This document shows positions 23,692 to 34,854 of a DNA stretch of 64,000 nt, piece by piece (the stretch's first letter is position 1; the number at the start of each line of letters is the position of its first letter). Position numbers and translations under genes: made by a program. This stretch comes from Mallotus nudiflorus (taxonomy: Eukaryota > Streptophyta > Magnoliopsida > Malpighiales > Euphorbiaceae). The stretch lies in NCBI GenBank assembly GCA_947683625.1, contig CANTUR010000279.1, positions 3,363,001 through 3,427,000 on the forward strand. Reading direction: 5' to 3'. The notes below the pieces were generated by a model. The model did not search any database. It was not told where the DNA came from and worked only from the letters and a program-made list of their open reading frames with translations.

Positions 23692-24851
23692 CTAATCTAT
23701 ATTAAAACAATTACCCATGGCCCTAGTATGACTCTCATGCTTAGGTTGTGGAAGAGGCTTAGTCAGTGGATCAATAACATTATCATTTATAGGTACTTTG
23801 CATATCTTCATGTCTCCTCTCTCAATGATTTATTGAATAAAATGATAATGCCTAAGTATATATTTGGATCTTTGATGTGATATGGGCTCCTTAGCTTGAG
23901 CTATAGCTCTATTATTATCACAATATAAGTTCTAGTATCTAATACCCAAGAATCAGAAGTAGATAAATTAATTTCTATGACATGAATACCTGAAAAGGTA
24001 GTCACACTACCCTTATTCATGTTCAGGTCATTCATATATAGCTTGCAATTTCTTTTCCAATGACCTGTCTCATTGTAGTAAAAGCATATTCCCTCCTTCA
24101 GTGGCTTTGCTTAGGGTTCATCTTTAGGCTTGGGTTTTGGCTTTTAAAAGCCTTTTGGAGCCTTGCCCTTACCCTTTCTAACCTTTTTTATACCTTTTCC
24201 CTTATTGACCATTAGAACATCTTTGGTGGAATTCTTGATGTTCTTTTTAGAAATTTTAAGCATCCCATGCAGCTCTAAAACAATTTTGTCCATACTATGC
24301 ATATTAAAATTTATGATGAAAACATTAGAAGCTTTAGGCAAAGATTGGAGAATGATATCAATGACCAATTCTTGTTCAAACTTGGTCTCAATCTTGAGAC
24401 CAAGTTTGTCCAAGTGTTCAAGATGACCCTTCATCTTGAGAATATAAGGTCTAACAGAGCCGCTAATAGTCAACTTGCAGAAGAGCAATGCCCTAATGGT
24501 ATTAAACCTTTCAATTCTAGCTTTCTCTTAGAACATTTCCTTGAGATGTCCTATCATGGTATAAGCCTCCATTTCCATCGATTAGTTTTAAAGCTCAGAC
24601 TCCATGCATCCAAGCATGAGACAAGCAACATCAACTAAATCATTGAGATGCTTACTATAAGCTTCCTTTTGCGCTCTATGAGAATTAACAGCTGGTTTTT
24701 CTAGGATGGGTTGATCAAGGATATATTCCTTTCTTTCTTGCCTAAGAACAATTCTTAGGTTTCTGTACCAGTTAAGAAAGTTTGTCCCATTTAGCTTATC
24801 CTTCTCAAGGATTGATTGTAGTGACATGGTAGGTACATTATTTGATGTCAT
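23692..24851 (-). pseudogene. copia gag-protease fused to RNase H tail
   Basis: gag starts at ATG 24851 (MTSNNVPTMSLQSILEKDKL) and shows the copia gag pattern (GTNFLNWYRNLRIVLRQ, later AYTMIGHLKEMF and DIILQSLPKASNVF). The zinc knuckle reads CFYYNETGHWKRNC: the second Cys is Tyr. Protease begins (SWVLDT at about 23940) and then jumps directly to the RNase H end (YCDNNRAIAQAKEP, later DPLTKPLPQPK). The jump marks deletion of integrase, RT and most of RNase H. Several stops. The ORFs on the plus strand here are shadows. Confidence 0.85.
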
Positions 24852-26565
24852 TATCTACAAAAAAAATATATATATATATATAGTACATGTAGTATTTATT
24901 ATATATGAATGAGGCATAAGAAAACTCTAACTAAATTTTCTTAAATTATAAAACCCTCAAAATGATTTCAATAATTGAAATTTCTTAGTGGGCCAATATC
25001 CATATTTCACCTTTAAGTAAGCTATAGCTTATCACTTAAAGTGTGGCTATTTAGGTAGGTAATAGTTTAACAATTACATCTTATGTAATTCTTTGATAAA
25101 TATAGGATATTGATATCATATGTACTGACATATCCTATCAAATGCCCTAGGTCCAAAACCATTTTGATAGCCTAGTTAAGTCTAACCAACTCAAACATAT
25201 GGATATCATCATTATCCATCTTATCTTATTTAGATGGCTTTATACACAATGCTTTGGCATAACCTATTTATAGCAATCCAAATCCTGATAAGTGTTTATT
25301 AATAGGAAGCATTTTAATGACTTAATATTAAATGAGGATTTAATTAATTTTTATTTTATTTAGTTATTGTTATATTGTTGCACATACAATGCATTGCATA
25401 CATGGCATCACATCCATAATATACTAATACAATAAGATAAACATGACATAGCATGGCCCATATCTAAGTTGATCTTCATAAGCCATTATAAAGATTAAAG
25501 GTCAAACCTAGGTGATATTACAAATACAAAATTGAGCCTTCAATTTGGATCTCCATCTTCCCATCAACCTCCTTCTTATGCTCCCACCTTGGATCTCCAT
25601 CCTAGGCCTTCAACTTGAATTTTCATTTTGGGTATTGATTTACATAACTTATTGTAATTAAGGCTATTCTATTACTATTTAATAAAATAAAATAATTACA
25701 ATAAATAAAAAGAACTCGTAGGCCATATTTAAAAATTATAACCCAATAAATAAATTAAATAATAAAAACCAATCACATTGGTCTAAGGGCCATGCTACGT
25801 ACCATGCATTTAACAATAAACACATATTGAATAATAATTTAATTTACACATTATTTAATTATTATGTTCAAAAACAAATTGTGTAACAAATCCATACGGA
25901 GTCAAGGGGTAGCACCCTTTACGGAGTCCTAGGGGCAGAACCCCTAACGGGGTCCAAGGTGTAGCGCCCTGGGAATGAGATGTTGAATGAGATATTGCCA
26001 AAACCCTAAAAAACTAATAATTTTTGTTATCAAATTTGAATCTAATTAATATGTTTAAAACAACTTGCTTTCTGTTTAACTTTTAAACATCCACTAATAA
26101 AAACCCTAATTTATTGTAATTACATTACATTTTTATTAATTTGTTCAAAATATATTTATTTTGTATAATCTATTTAACTCTTAAATAGGCTGCCCATTGA
26201 CTAATAATTTGTATAATCACAATATTTATGTTTTAACTTTAAACTGATAAAAATATACGAGTGATCAGTTTTGAAAATAGAATTACTATTTCATTAAATA
26301 ATATTAATAAAATAGAATACATATTTTTTTCATAAAAATAGTATACATAAACCAAAAAATCAAAATTTTGATTACTGTTTAATCATATTAAATGATTATA
26401 AACATTAATCAAATTAATGTAATTCTTCTGTTTTCATACAGATTAAAAGAACGTCACAAAAATAAAACACTTTTTTATACAATTTTTGAAAACACTTTTA
26501 GAAAATGAATCATTCAAACACACATATATCACATATATATATAATTAAATTAATCAAATTACAAA
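24852..26565 (-). other. Long copia leader
   Basis: 1.7 kb between the PBS and the gag start with no ORF of note. Very AT-rich apart from a short GC-rich repeat at 25896-25972. It is long for a copia leader. It could include an unrecognised insertion, but no LTR ends or TSD were seen. Confidence 0.6.
25896..25972. repeat. Three GC-rich ~25-bp repeats in the leader
   Basis: Units begin acggagtc (25896), acggagtc (25921) and acggggtc (25947). Each carries a small inverted pair of G and C runs such as ggggtagcaccc and ggggcagaacccc, able to form hairpins. They stand out sharply from the AT-rich surroundings. Confidence 0.8.
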
Positions 26566-26579
26566 TGGCTTTGACACCA
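26566..26579 (-). other. copia primer-binding site (initiator tRNA-Met type)
   Basis: The minus strand reads TGGTGTCAAAGCCA one base after the LTR end. The canonical plant form, complementary to initiator tRNA-Met, is TGGTATCAGAGCCA, so two changes are present. Confidence 0.85.
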
Positions 26580-26580
26580 T

Positions 26581-27060
26581 TATTGGTTTATGCAATTCAA
26601 AAGGTAGTGGAAGTTTAAAATTTTAATCACAAACCCATACCAAGATCCATGTAATTTGATTAACCAATTGATATAAGGTTTCCAAAAACCTTACCACAAA
26701 TGTATGAAGAGGCAAGATTACTAGAAGGTAGAGAGGCAGTTCACTTCAGTGACACCCTACCTTAAGCTTCATATTATCTAGGCTAGATTATGACATCTCC
26801 AAATGGATATGTCCTCTATAAGTATTTACATGAACAACCCTTGAATAAAAATGAACATGTGTGCTAGTACCTTTTTCTTAATTGTCTCACAACTCAAGAA
26901 CTTAAGAGCTTTGTGTTTTTGTTTTCTTAAATGGAGAGAAAACCTATGCCCTAATAAAGGGAAGTTAGTAAAAAATAAAATTTTTGATTGAAAATTTCAT
27001 CCAAATTACCAAATTAAATATTAACTATTTGGTTATTTACTTATTTATGAGAAAATCTTA
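26581..27060 (-). repeat. copia 5' LTR, partial
   Basis: Matches 22163-22700 with moderate divergence. Similarity fades around 27060 after a local tandem duplication. The U3 end of the LTR is missing. Confidence 0.75.
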
Positions 27061-27217
27061 AGAAAAGTTGAAAGAAAACCTATGCCCTAATAAATGGGAG
27101 TTAACAAAATAAACTTTCTAACTAAAAATTTCATATAAATTAGCAAAATAAATAATTATTATTTTTTTTACTTATTTGTAGAAAATTCTGAAAGAAAACC
27201 TATGCCCTAGTGAAAGA
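26938..27217. repeat. Local tandem repeat, 136- and 120-bp units
   Basis: The word gaaaacctatgcccta recurs at 26938, 27074 and 27194, each followed by similar AT-rich sequence (attttgattgaaaatttcat-like). The third copy is only about 24 bp. It lies at the ragged end of the copia 5' LTR. Confidence 0.8.
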
Positions 27218-27570
27218 AAGTTCCTTCGCATGTGCACCTACTCTATACAAAGGAGAAGGGACCTAAGCATGCTAAAGCAAACAAGAATCTATCCTAAAGG
27301 GAAGTATCATACGTAATAATTTTTATGATCTAGATAGCAAAAATCAGCATCCTAATTCGCTTTGTCCTAGTTTGCAGAAAGACTCTAAAGCATGTAGAAA
27401 GTAAAAGGCACTAAAAATAAAGAGAGAGAGAGATAATTTTTTAAGCACTAACCTACTAACGATGCAACATCTACACATGTGCCCTCAAATTCAAGATCAA
27501 AGGAGCCATCTAGCCTCGAATCATCACATGCCTAGAGTGGGAAGATGGCACTGACTTGTGGGTAGATGGC
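27218..27570. other. Unassigned sequence left of the 344-bp duplication
   Basis: No similarity to the other repeats in the window. Contains a short (ga)n run near 27420-27433. See the small ORF at 27510-27647, which overlaps it. Confidence 0.5.
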
Positions 27571-27647
27571 ACTGGCTTGCGAGGAGCAGCACCACCTCCC
27601 TTTGGGTCATCAACATCGACACCTATGTCAATCTTATAAAAAATCAT
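27510..27647 (-). CDS. Small ORF of unknown function downstream of a TATA-like box
   Basis: 45 codons starting MIFYKIDIGVDVDDPKGGG, with no family recognised. Upstream on the minus strand lie a CT-rich leader-like stretch and TTTATAAAAGCC at about 27786-27797, so the layout resembles the 5' end of a plant transcription unit. One frame away the reading continues as DGSFDLEFEGTCVDVASLVG, which suggests a frameshift in a once longer frame. It may be the start of a captured or broken gene, or chance. Confidence 0.3.
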   Translation of the reverse strand: MIFYKIDIGVDVDDPKGGGAAPRKPVPSTHKSVPSSHSRHVMIRG

Positions 27648-28258
27648 GGGCTTGAGATCTTTAAAACCACCTACTTGCATAGGTAGAATATAGAGTGGAG
27701 GAGAGAATCCTAGAACTTTAGAGAAAACTAAGAAGACGATAGAGAACTAAAAAGCAAAAATGAAGCAAAAAGATAAAATTTGAGGCTTTTATAAAGACTA
27801 GATTTATGGGTCACACCATAACCCACTAACATGTGTTCTTGACCCACAATCGTGGGTTAATCCCATGACATGCTCTCTTACCTTAAAGAGCCCCATAAGC
27901 ACTCTAGAGGTTTAACTGGCTTGCGAGGAGCAGCACCACCTCCCTTTGGGTCATCAACATCAACACCTATGTCAATCTTATAAAAAATCATGGGCTTGAG
28001 ATCTTTAAAACCACCTACTTGCATAGGTAGAATATAGAGTGGAGGAGAGAATCCTAGAACTTTAGAGAAAACTAAGAAGACGATAGAGAACTAAAAAGCA
28101 AAAATGAAGCAAAAAGATAAAATTTGAGGCTTTTATAAAGACTAGATTTATGGGTCACACCATAACCCACTAACATGTGTTCTTGACCCACAATCATGGG
28201 TTAATCCCATGACATGCTCTCTTACCTTAAAGAGCCCCATAAGCACTCTTGAGGTTTA
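27571..28258. repeat. 344-bp tandem duplication
   Basis: 27571-27914 and 27915-28258 are nearly identical; I noticed about three single-base differences. The unit holds the TATA-like box, leader-like sequence and the first codons of the small ORF. The near identity makes this one of the youngest events in the window. Confidence 0.9.
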
Positions 28259-28309
28259 AAGATCAACACATGTGTAAGCGACCTTAAAAGAGAGGTTTTT
28301 TCTCTTTCT

Positions 28310-29465
28310 TCTTGTTCATTGGAATGTCGATATGATTTTTTGGAATTTTTGTGTTTTTAATGGACATGGCAACTTTACCAAATAGGGACAAATGATTGGT
28401 CTCAGAGGAACGAGACACTTTTTGATTTTATGGAGTCGCCACCCAATTTTTAGAAAATAGAGAAAAGAAAAGGACAGCATTGGGTCACTCAACAAGTATT
28501 ACTCCTAGCAAATTTTTTCAGGTTTAGGGGATCACATCTACTTTTTAACTATTTCTTATTATACGATATTCAATGTATAGCTATCGCAACACCCTAGTTT
28601 CAATAATGATAGTTTGTGTAGCATTCACACAATACATCAGATAGTGGAACATAAATAAGCTGAAATATTGTTATTACATTACTTTCCTAATAAAATACAT
28701 GTAAAAGGAAAAAAGGTTATGGAAAAGTAATTCTAGCTTAGATATAATAGACCTGCAAGGTTGGCATGACTATGCACATAGCTTGCTCAATCACATGAAT
28801 AATAGGATAAGCAATGTACACTTAATCACTTGAAAAAGTAAGCAAAATGTACACAATTATGCATGTTTATAGTGATTATTTAAGCTATGATGATATATGA
28901 TGACAATATAGGGGATTCATGGTGACATCAATGGATCATGAGCATAATGACTCTAGTTTGAAATGTGAACCTTTCATGTTATTGATATTTACGATGTGGT
29001 TCCACATTTCAAAACTAAAGGATGCAAGTTGATGATATGAGATGAGGAAAATAAAGCAAAAATTATTCATATGGCATGTAAATTGCCACTCTCATCACAT
29101 AAGCACAATAATATTCACAAATGCTGGTGATAGTAAAATAAAATGCAGTATGATGAAATAAATGTGTTAAAATGATTGTGTGGTCCTCATATTCAATTGA
29201 CTTAATGTGAGAGATTATCAAGCTTTCCTCATCAAGAGGCTCAAAATGATGCTAGTTTGTATACCTTTAAAGCGTGCATTGAAAAAGATGAGGCTAGGTT
29301 TGGTGGAAGGGAGACCTAATAACCTAAGAAAAATGCAGTGGGAGAGATAAAACTATCTGAAAGTGGGTTTCCAACACCTTTGAGTGGATAGATTTTTAAG
29401 TGTGTGTGTTTCCTCTTACTCCCTCGTGAATAGGGGGAATAGGCATGGTCACACATTGTCCCTAG
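28310..29465 (-). mobile_element. Tat-1 family LTR fragment (R-U5 side)
   Basis: Matches about 2574-3816 of the Tat-1 3' LTR, including GGTGGCGACTCC (minus strand) near 28440, 'tgtgtggtcctcat' and 'ggtcacac' blocks. The U3 half is missing after 29465, where unrelated family-B LTR sequence begins. Confidence 0.8.
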
Positions 29466-30025
29466 GAATTATATAATTTCGATCGGGATTAATCGTGTTC
29501 CATCTGTGTTTTTTGGTTTTTCAATAAATAAAAAAATTATTTTCTAATTTTTAATTGGTCAAATAATGTGATAAATCCTTTTTTTAGGATTTATCTAAAT
29601 TTTTTAGGAAGTTAAATGTCCTTATTAAACCAAAATTTTGTCTCTTTGAATGGATGAAGTCATAGTGAGATATGTGACTTTTGTTAGGGTTTTCTATATA
29701 AGGCCAGCTAAACTCTCCTGTGGAAAAGGGGGGGGACTTCTTCTTCTTCTTTTTCTTTTTACGCAACTTTCAACTCTAAAAATATAAAATCAAAAAATCA
29801 AAAATATATAATTTTGATCGAAATTACATAAAATAGATCAGAATTAATCATGTTTTGTATGTGTTTTTTAGTTTTTTAGTAAATAAACAATTATTTTCTA
29901 ATTTTTATTTGGTCAAATGATGTGATAAATCCTTTTTCTAAGATTTATCTGAATTTTTTAAGAAGTTAAAATTCCTTATCAAACCAAAATTTTATCTCTT
30001 TGAATGGGAGAAGTCATAGTGAGGA
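29466..30025 (+). mobile_element. Family-B LTR fragment with internal duplication
   Basis: 29466-29785 and 29786-30025 both match the 47280-47600 part of the family-B LTR (ttgaatgg...gaagtca, ggatttatctgaattttt). The first copy includes CTATATAAGG, a TATA-like box, near 29693. It may be what is left of the 5' LTR of Tat-B, whose 3' part lies at 38316-49246; that link is inference. The minus-strand ORF at 29584-29766 is a shadow. Confidence 0.65.
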
Positions 30026-30685
30026 GCAAACACAAATGCACTCAACTTACTTAAGATCCATCTACTTGTGACATCATAAATCTACTTCTGAATGAATGCA
30101 ACTAAGGAGCATACTTAATTGCACACAACTTACTCAAGATGCATAAACTTACAAGCATTATTAATATTTTATTTCTCTTTTTTTTTTATCCATTATTAAA
30201 AAATAATTTTTATATGTATTATGGCTATAGTTTCCCTAAAGTTACCTAAGTGTCTAGAAAACCTAAGCTTAAATCATTACTACCTAGCCTTAAGCATAGT
30301 TAGCAAGTTGACTAAAGCATTCTTTAAACTTTAAAAATAATAAAAAGAGATAAAAAAAAACATAAACTTACTACTTAGACTACATGAAACTTAGACTTCT
30401 ACCCATTGAGCAATAAGAAATTCATTATTAATAAAACATATTGACTTCATAAAAATTAAAAAGACTATTAAGGATGACTACTTATTTAATATAGGAGCAA
30501 AATGAAGAACAAAATTAATGCAAATGCACAAAAATATAGCACAAACACACAAACTAATATAACATCCTAATATATAAATGATTAATATACTAATACTAAT
30601 ATATATCCCTTCCCCCACACTTAAGAGCATACATTGTCCTCAATGTAAAGAAAAGCAAGTAAAGGAAAGGATAGAAATATGACCT
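30026..30685 (-). other. Athila 3' untranslated region
   Basis: Noncoding. Matched by 59816-60200 of the second Athila relic, including 'gagtaagttg' and 'aatatgctcc'-like words. The polypurine tract and 3' LTR are missing. Confidence 0.75.
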
Positions 30686-31894
30686 TAAGTGTCGGTTAGA
30701 GTAGTGGGCAGAGACTCAATGGAGTATCCAGATTGAGCAAAGTATTAGTTCAACTTATAGTCCATTTTTTGTTAATGATGAGCCAATTGTTTTTGGTGAA
30801 ACTCCATCTCATTCAATTGCCCTTGCAAGGCAATTTGATTATTCAAAATTTGGTCCCAAATGGGAGGGTGATCATATGAAGAGCCCAGTGCATTTTGAAA
30901 AAGATAGGTTAGCAATGGAACATCTCCAAATGGTTTATATTGAGGAAGGTCTTCCTTCGATTCACTTTCTATTGGATAAGTGGTTGGAGACTCCTCAACC
31001 TGAGATGATCCAACAAGTCCATGCCAACATGAACGTGAGTAGGCAAGAATAAATTGGAATCCTACATCAATGGCTTCCCCTCTCACAAAAGCACAGTTAG
31101 TAAAATAAGAGCATTCAACCTTGTGAGTATAACCGACAAGATTAACATTCAAAGCCTTAGCTACTATTATGATCACATGTCCATGTGTTAAGGTTGAATC
31201 CTTATGTGATGCACATACACTAATTGATTAAATATCCCATAAGTCCAATAAATATGCTTCTTGTTATGAATACACCATATAAGAAACATTTCTTGTGCAG
31301 AAACCCTATTGAACTCAGACTTGTGAAAAATAACACATACTAGGACCTTACGCAACAACTAGTATTTCATGTCTTTAATGAACATTGCCTTGGCTTTTTT
31401 AGGTTCAAAAAGGGTTTGCAAATTAGTTAAAAATGTCAAAAATTCATTCAACTTGAAGTTAGATGGGGGATCACATAACCCATCCTTTTTAAAACCAAAC
31501 ATACGATGCATGAAAGAATAGTTTAATTGATGTTTATTTCCTTCCATCCTAAATTCTAGAATTTGGGAATTACTCTCATTAACATCCAAGGTAGTGTAGA
31601 CTTTAGTAAGTAAATCAACATAGGTGTCCTCATGCATAGAAACAAATTTCTTAAGGCTACACTGAGTTAACATTTGATCAAACACCTTAAGCATACCCAC
31701 ATTGTTCAAAAGAGAGTTAGGAATATACTTACAACCTAAGATTTCTCTAAACCTGATTTTTGTCAACTTAGCACTTTATGCATGTGAAAGGATTAGAAAC
31801 TTAGACTTGTAAGTCTTGCTCAGATTTTCTTCCTCCTCTTGATGGGATTCTTCAATGTGTGGCCTCTTGGATGATGATCCTTTAGTCTTTCTCA
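30686..31894 (-). pseudogene. Athila ORF in the env position
   Basis: Starts MRKTKGSSSKRPHIEESHQE at 31894 and meets a stop after ILSHA. It continues FREILGCKYIPNSLL, then FMHRMFGFKKDGLCDPP, then FTNCAFVRGEAIDVG, and ends YSIESLPTTLTDT with TAA at 30686. The pattern fits the plant Athila ORF-1 type protein found after pol; I see no clear signal peptide or membrane anchor. The same C-terminal text is at 59391-59815. Function unknown. Confidence 0.75.
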
Positions 31895-32095
31895 TGGTGT
31901 TAGTGTTGATTGAATGAAGTTAAGAAGAGCAAAAATATGTAGAGAGTAAGAAATGAAAATGGAAAAATAAAGTAAAGAAGATGGAATAGGAAGGGTGGTG
32001 TTGATTCAGGTAGGGTTTGGAAATGAAGAAATGAAGAGTCTTGTGTTTATGGAAGAGAGAAAAAAGAAGATGAAGGAATAGGAGGTGTTTGAGTG

Positions 32096-32105
32096 TATTT
32101 ATATG
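32096..32105 (-). promoter_or_regulatory. TATA-like box before the env-position ORF
   Basis: ATATAAATAC on the minus strand, about 200 bp before the ATG at 31894. The intervening sequence is rich in C and T on that strand, like a plant 5' leader. It suggests the ORF may once have had its own promoter. Confidence 0.4.
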
Positions 32106-32404
32106 TTGAAATTCATTTTGGAAATTGAGAATGGAAGATATTGGGTGGTCAAAAGGGTGTAATTATAGATAGTATAGGGGTTTAAAGTGTAGGGGTGTAA
32201 GAGATGGTGAAAGGTTTTATAAGAGAAATGTGAAAAGGTGTGTATAGATAGGAAAAGACATGACCTCTTTAAATGAAAAAGACAACTTATCAAATCTAAA
32301 ACTGAATTAAGAATAAATAAATAGTTATAAAAAGAAAAAAAATGCTAACTTATGGCTGCTACAAGTGTGTGTAATTAGATGTGTAAAATGCACATAAATA
32401 TATT

Positions 32405-32665
32405 GATGGGACGAGTCATTCCGGGGTGTTCAGTCGGTATGAAAGCTTTCTGTATCGAGTCATTCCATAGGAACGACTTGTTACAACTTCTTTGCATGAA
32501 GGATTAAGTCATGCCAAGCAAAACGACTTGGCACGGTGACTCTCTGTAATGAATCATCCTTTCTGTAATGACTCGTTATGAAGTCTTATTTGCCTAGGTC
32601 GAGTTAGCCATTACAAAATGACTCGACACACTTTCTTTCTGTAATGACTCATGACTATGTAACGA
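32405..32665. repeat. Cluster of TGACTC/GAGTCA words
   Basis: Several degenerate copies of cgagtcatt, atgactcgtta and tgactcgaca, with 'ttctgtaatgactc' recurring. Related words (cacgactc, gagtcgtc) occur in the Athila LTR at 43980-44050. The core TGACTC resembles bZIP binding sites, but that is only a sequence likeness. Confidence 0.55.
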
Positions 32666-33059
32666 GTAGTAATAGTATGCTAATGTGCAAATACAATTTC
32701 AATGAAATAATTTATGAAAGAATGCATAAAAATAAGAAACTAATCATAAACGAAATGTGTACTAAAACTAATCATAAAGAAAAAACTAATCATAAAGAAA
32801 TGTGAATGAATAAGTGAAATAAACTAAGAAAAAGAAATAGTATAAAATAAAAAATGAAAATAAAAAAATAATAAAAAATGTGTGAATTCAAAATTATTGT
32901 AAATAGAATTTTTGCTAACTAAAATAAAATGAAATAAGAATGAAATTGAAGCATAGAATATAAAAATGTGTAATAAAATAAAAGAAAAAATGTGTTTAGT
33001 CTTACCATGCTAACTTTAAAGGTCTATAGCTTGACCTTACCTTAATTTCATTAAGATGT

Positions 33060-34842
33060 AAAAAAGGAGATAGATCGGGTTAGATTAATTGCATCACTGA
33101 TCAAGTAAGGTTTTAGACGATGTCCATTTACCTTGAATATTTCCCCTTTATTATTAGCAATTTCCACTACACCATGAGGATATACCATGACAACTTTAAA
33201 CAGACCTGACCACCATGATTTCAACTTTTCTGGAAATAACTTTAGTCTTGAATTAAAAAGGAGAAAAAGCTCACCCTCATGAAATTCCTTCTTAGTTTAA
33301 TGCTTATTATGCCACAACTTAGTACGATCCTTGTATAGCTTAGCCTTTTCATAAGCATTCATTCTCAATTCATCTAATTCATTGAGTTGAAGTAACCTTT
33401 TCTCACTTGCCTTCATCACATCAAAATTCAGAGCTCTTGTTGGCCAATATGCTTTGTGCTCAAGCTCAACGGGTAGGTGACATGACTTCTGTATATCAAT
33501 TAATAAGGAGTAAGGCCAATTGGGGTTTTGAAAGATGTCCTATATGCCCATAATGCATCGTCAAGCTTCAATGCCCAATCTTTCATTGAAAAAGACACTA
33601 TTTCTCAAGAATCCATTTAATTTCTCTATTACTCACCTTGACTTGCCCACTTATTTGTGGGTGATATGGAGTAGCAACCTTGTGTGTTACTCCATACTTT
33701 TTCAAGAGAGCTTCAATCACATGGTTACAAAAATGGGAACCTCCATCACTTATCAATGCTCTAGGGGTACCAAATCTTGGAAAAATTACTTTCTTAATCA
33801 TTTTCATAACCACTCTAGCATCATTTATCAAGGTTGGCATGGCTTCTACCCACTTAGAGATGTAATCAACCATGGCCAAAATATATTTGTAACCCAAGGA
33901 ACTAGGAAATGGACCCATAAAGTCTATTGCCCAAACATCAAAGATCTCAATTTCAAGAATCCCTTTCAAAGGCATCTCGTGTTTCTTTGAATTATTTCCC
34001 ATCCTTTGACATCTATCACATGTAAGCACATATTCTCTAGCATCCTTAAACAAAGTAGGCCACCAAAATCCATATTGAAGTACCTTAGATTTTGTCTTTG
34101 ATGCTCTAAAATTTCCACCAACCTCTGAAGAATGACAATGCTTCAAAACATCTTGGACTTCATCTTGGGGAATGCATCGTCTAATTAAGCCATTTGCACA
34201 CCTTTTGTAAAGTAACAACTCCTCCCAATAGTAGAAGCTGCTATCATGTAAAAACTTTTTCCTTTCTATATAATCCATGCCATAAGGAAGAATACCACTT
34301 ACAAGATAATTTACAATATCTGCAAACCATGGAAGTTCTTTTGATGCAATAGTTAGGAGATATTCATTATGAAATGTCTCATTGATTGGCACACCATCAT
34401 CATTCTTTTTCAATCCATCATGATCAAGCCTTGATAGGTGATCGACAATAAGGTTCTCACTTCCTTTCTTGTCTCTCACTTCCCAATCAAATTCTTGAAG
34501 CATTAAGATCCATCGTAGGAGTCTAGGTTTTGCATCCTTCTTTCTTAAAAGGTACTTAAGAGCAGCATAATCTAAATAAACAATCACCTTTTGCCCCACA
34601 AGGTATGCTCTAAACTTATCAAAGGCATAAACAATAGCAAGCAACTCCTTTTCTATAGTGGTGTAGTTAATTTGAGTATCATCAAGTAGTTTGCTAGCAT
34701 AGTAAATCACATAAGGCTTACCTTCCTTTCTTTGCCCCAAAACAGCCCGCACTGCAAAGTTACTAGCATCACACATTATCTCAAATGGTTGGTGCCAATT
34801 AGGTGGCTGCAAAATAGGTGTTAAAATAAGAGCCTTCTTCAA
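33060..34842 (-). pseudogene. RNase H and integrase of Athila pol
   Basis: A 414-codon open stretch (34842-33598) with RNase H (FEIMCDASNFAVRAVLG, KELLAIVYAFDKF), the zinc-binding domain (HCHSSEVGGNF, TCDRCQ; the second His is Asn) and the core: first Asp kept (WAIDFMG), second kept (ISDGGSHF), catalytic Glu replaced by Lys (GQVKVSN). Downstream to about 33060 the C-terminal part is readable with stops (AYRTAFKTPIGL, LLFNSRLKLFPEKLKS, FKVNGHRLKPY). The plus-strand ORF over it is a shadow. Confidence 0.9.
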
Positions 34843-34854
34843 AATTTGAAATGC

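Larger units (their letters stand above)
22163..27060 (-). mobile_element. Ty1/copia element with large internal deletion
   Basis: Minus strand. A partial 5' LTR (26581 to about 27060), PBS, a 1.7-kb leader, gag plus the start of protease fused to the end of RNase H, a polypurine tract and the 3' LTR. Integrase, RT and most of RNase H are missing. It inserted into the Tat integrase relic at 22162. The right end is truncated, so no TSD pair can be given. Confidence 0.85.

Noticed and set aside
24163..24638. Two plus-strand ORFs of 87 and 113 codons
   Set aside because: They are antisense shadows of copia gag, which has clear family motifs on the minus strand.
32099..32293. 64-codon minus-strand ORF before the env-position ORF
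   Set aside because: Low-complexity reading of an AT- and CT-rich interval; no partner in the other Athila relic.
33535..33990. 151-codon plus-strand ORF
   Set aside because: Shadow of the Athila integrase core on the minus strand.
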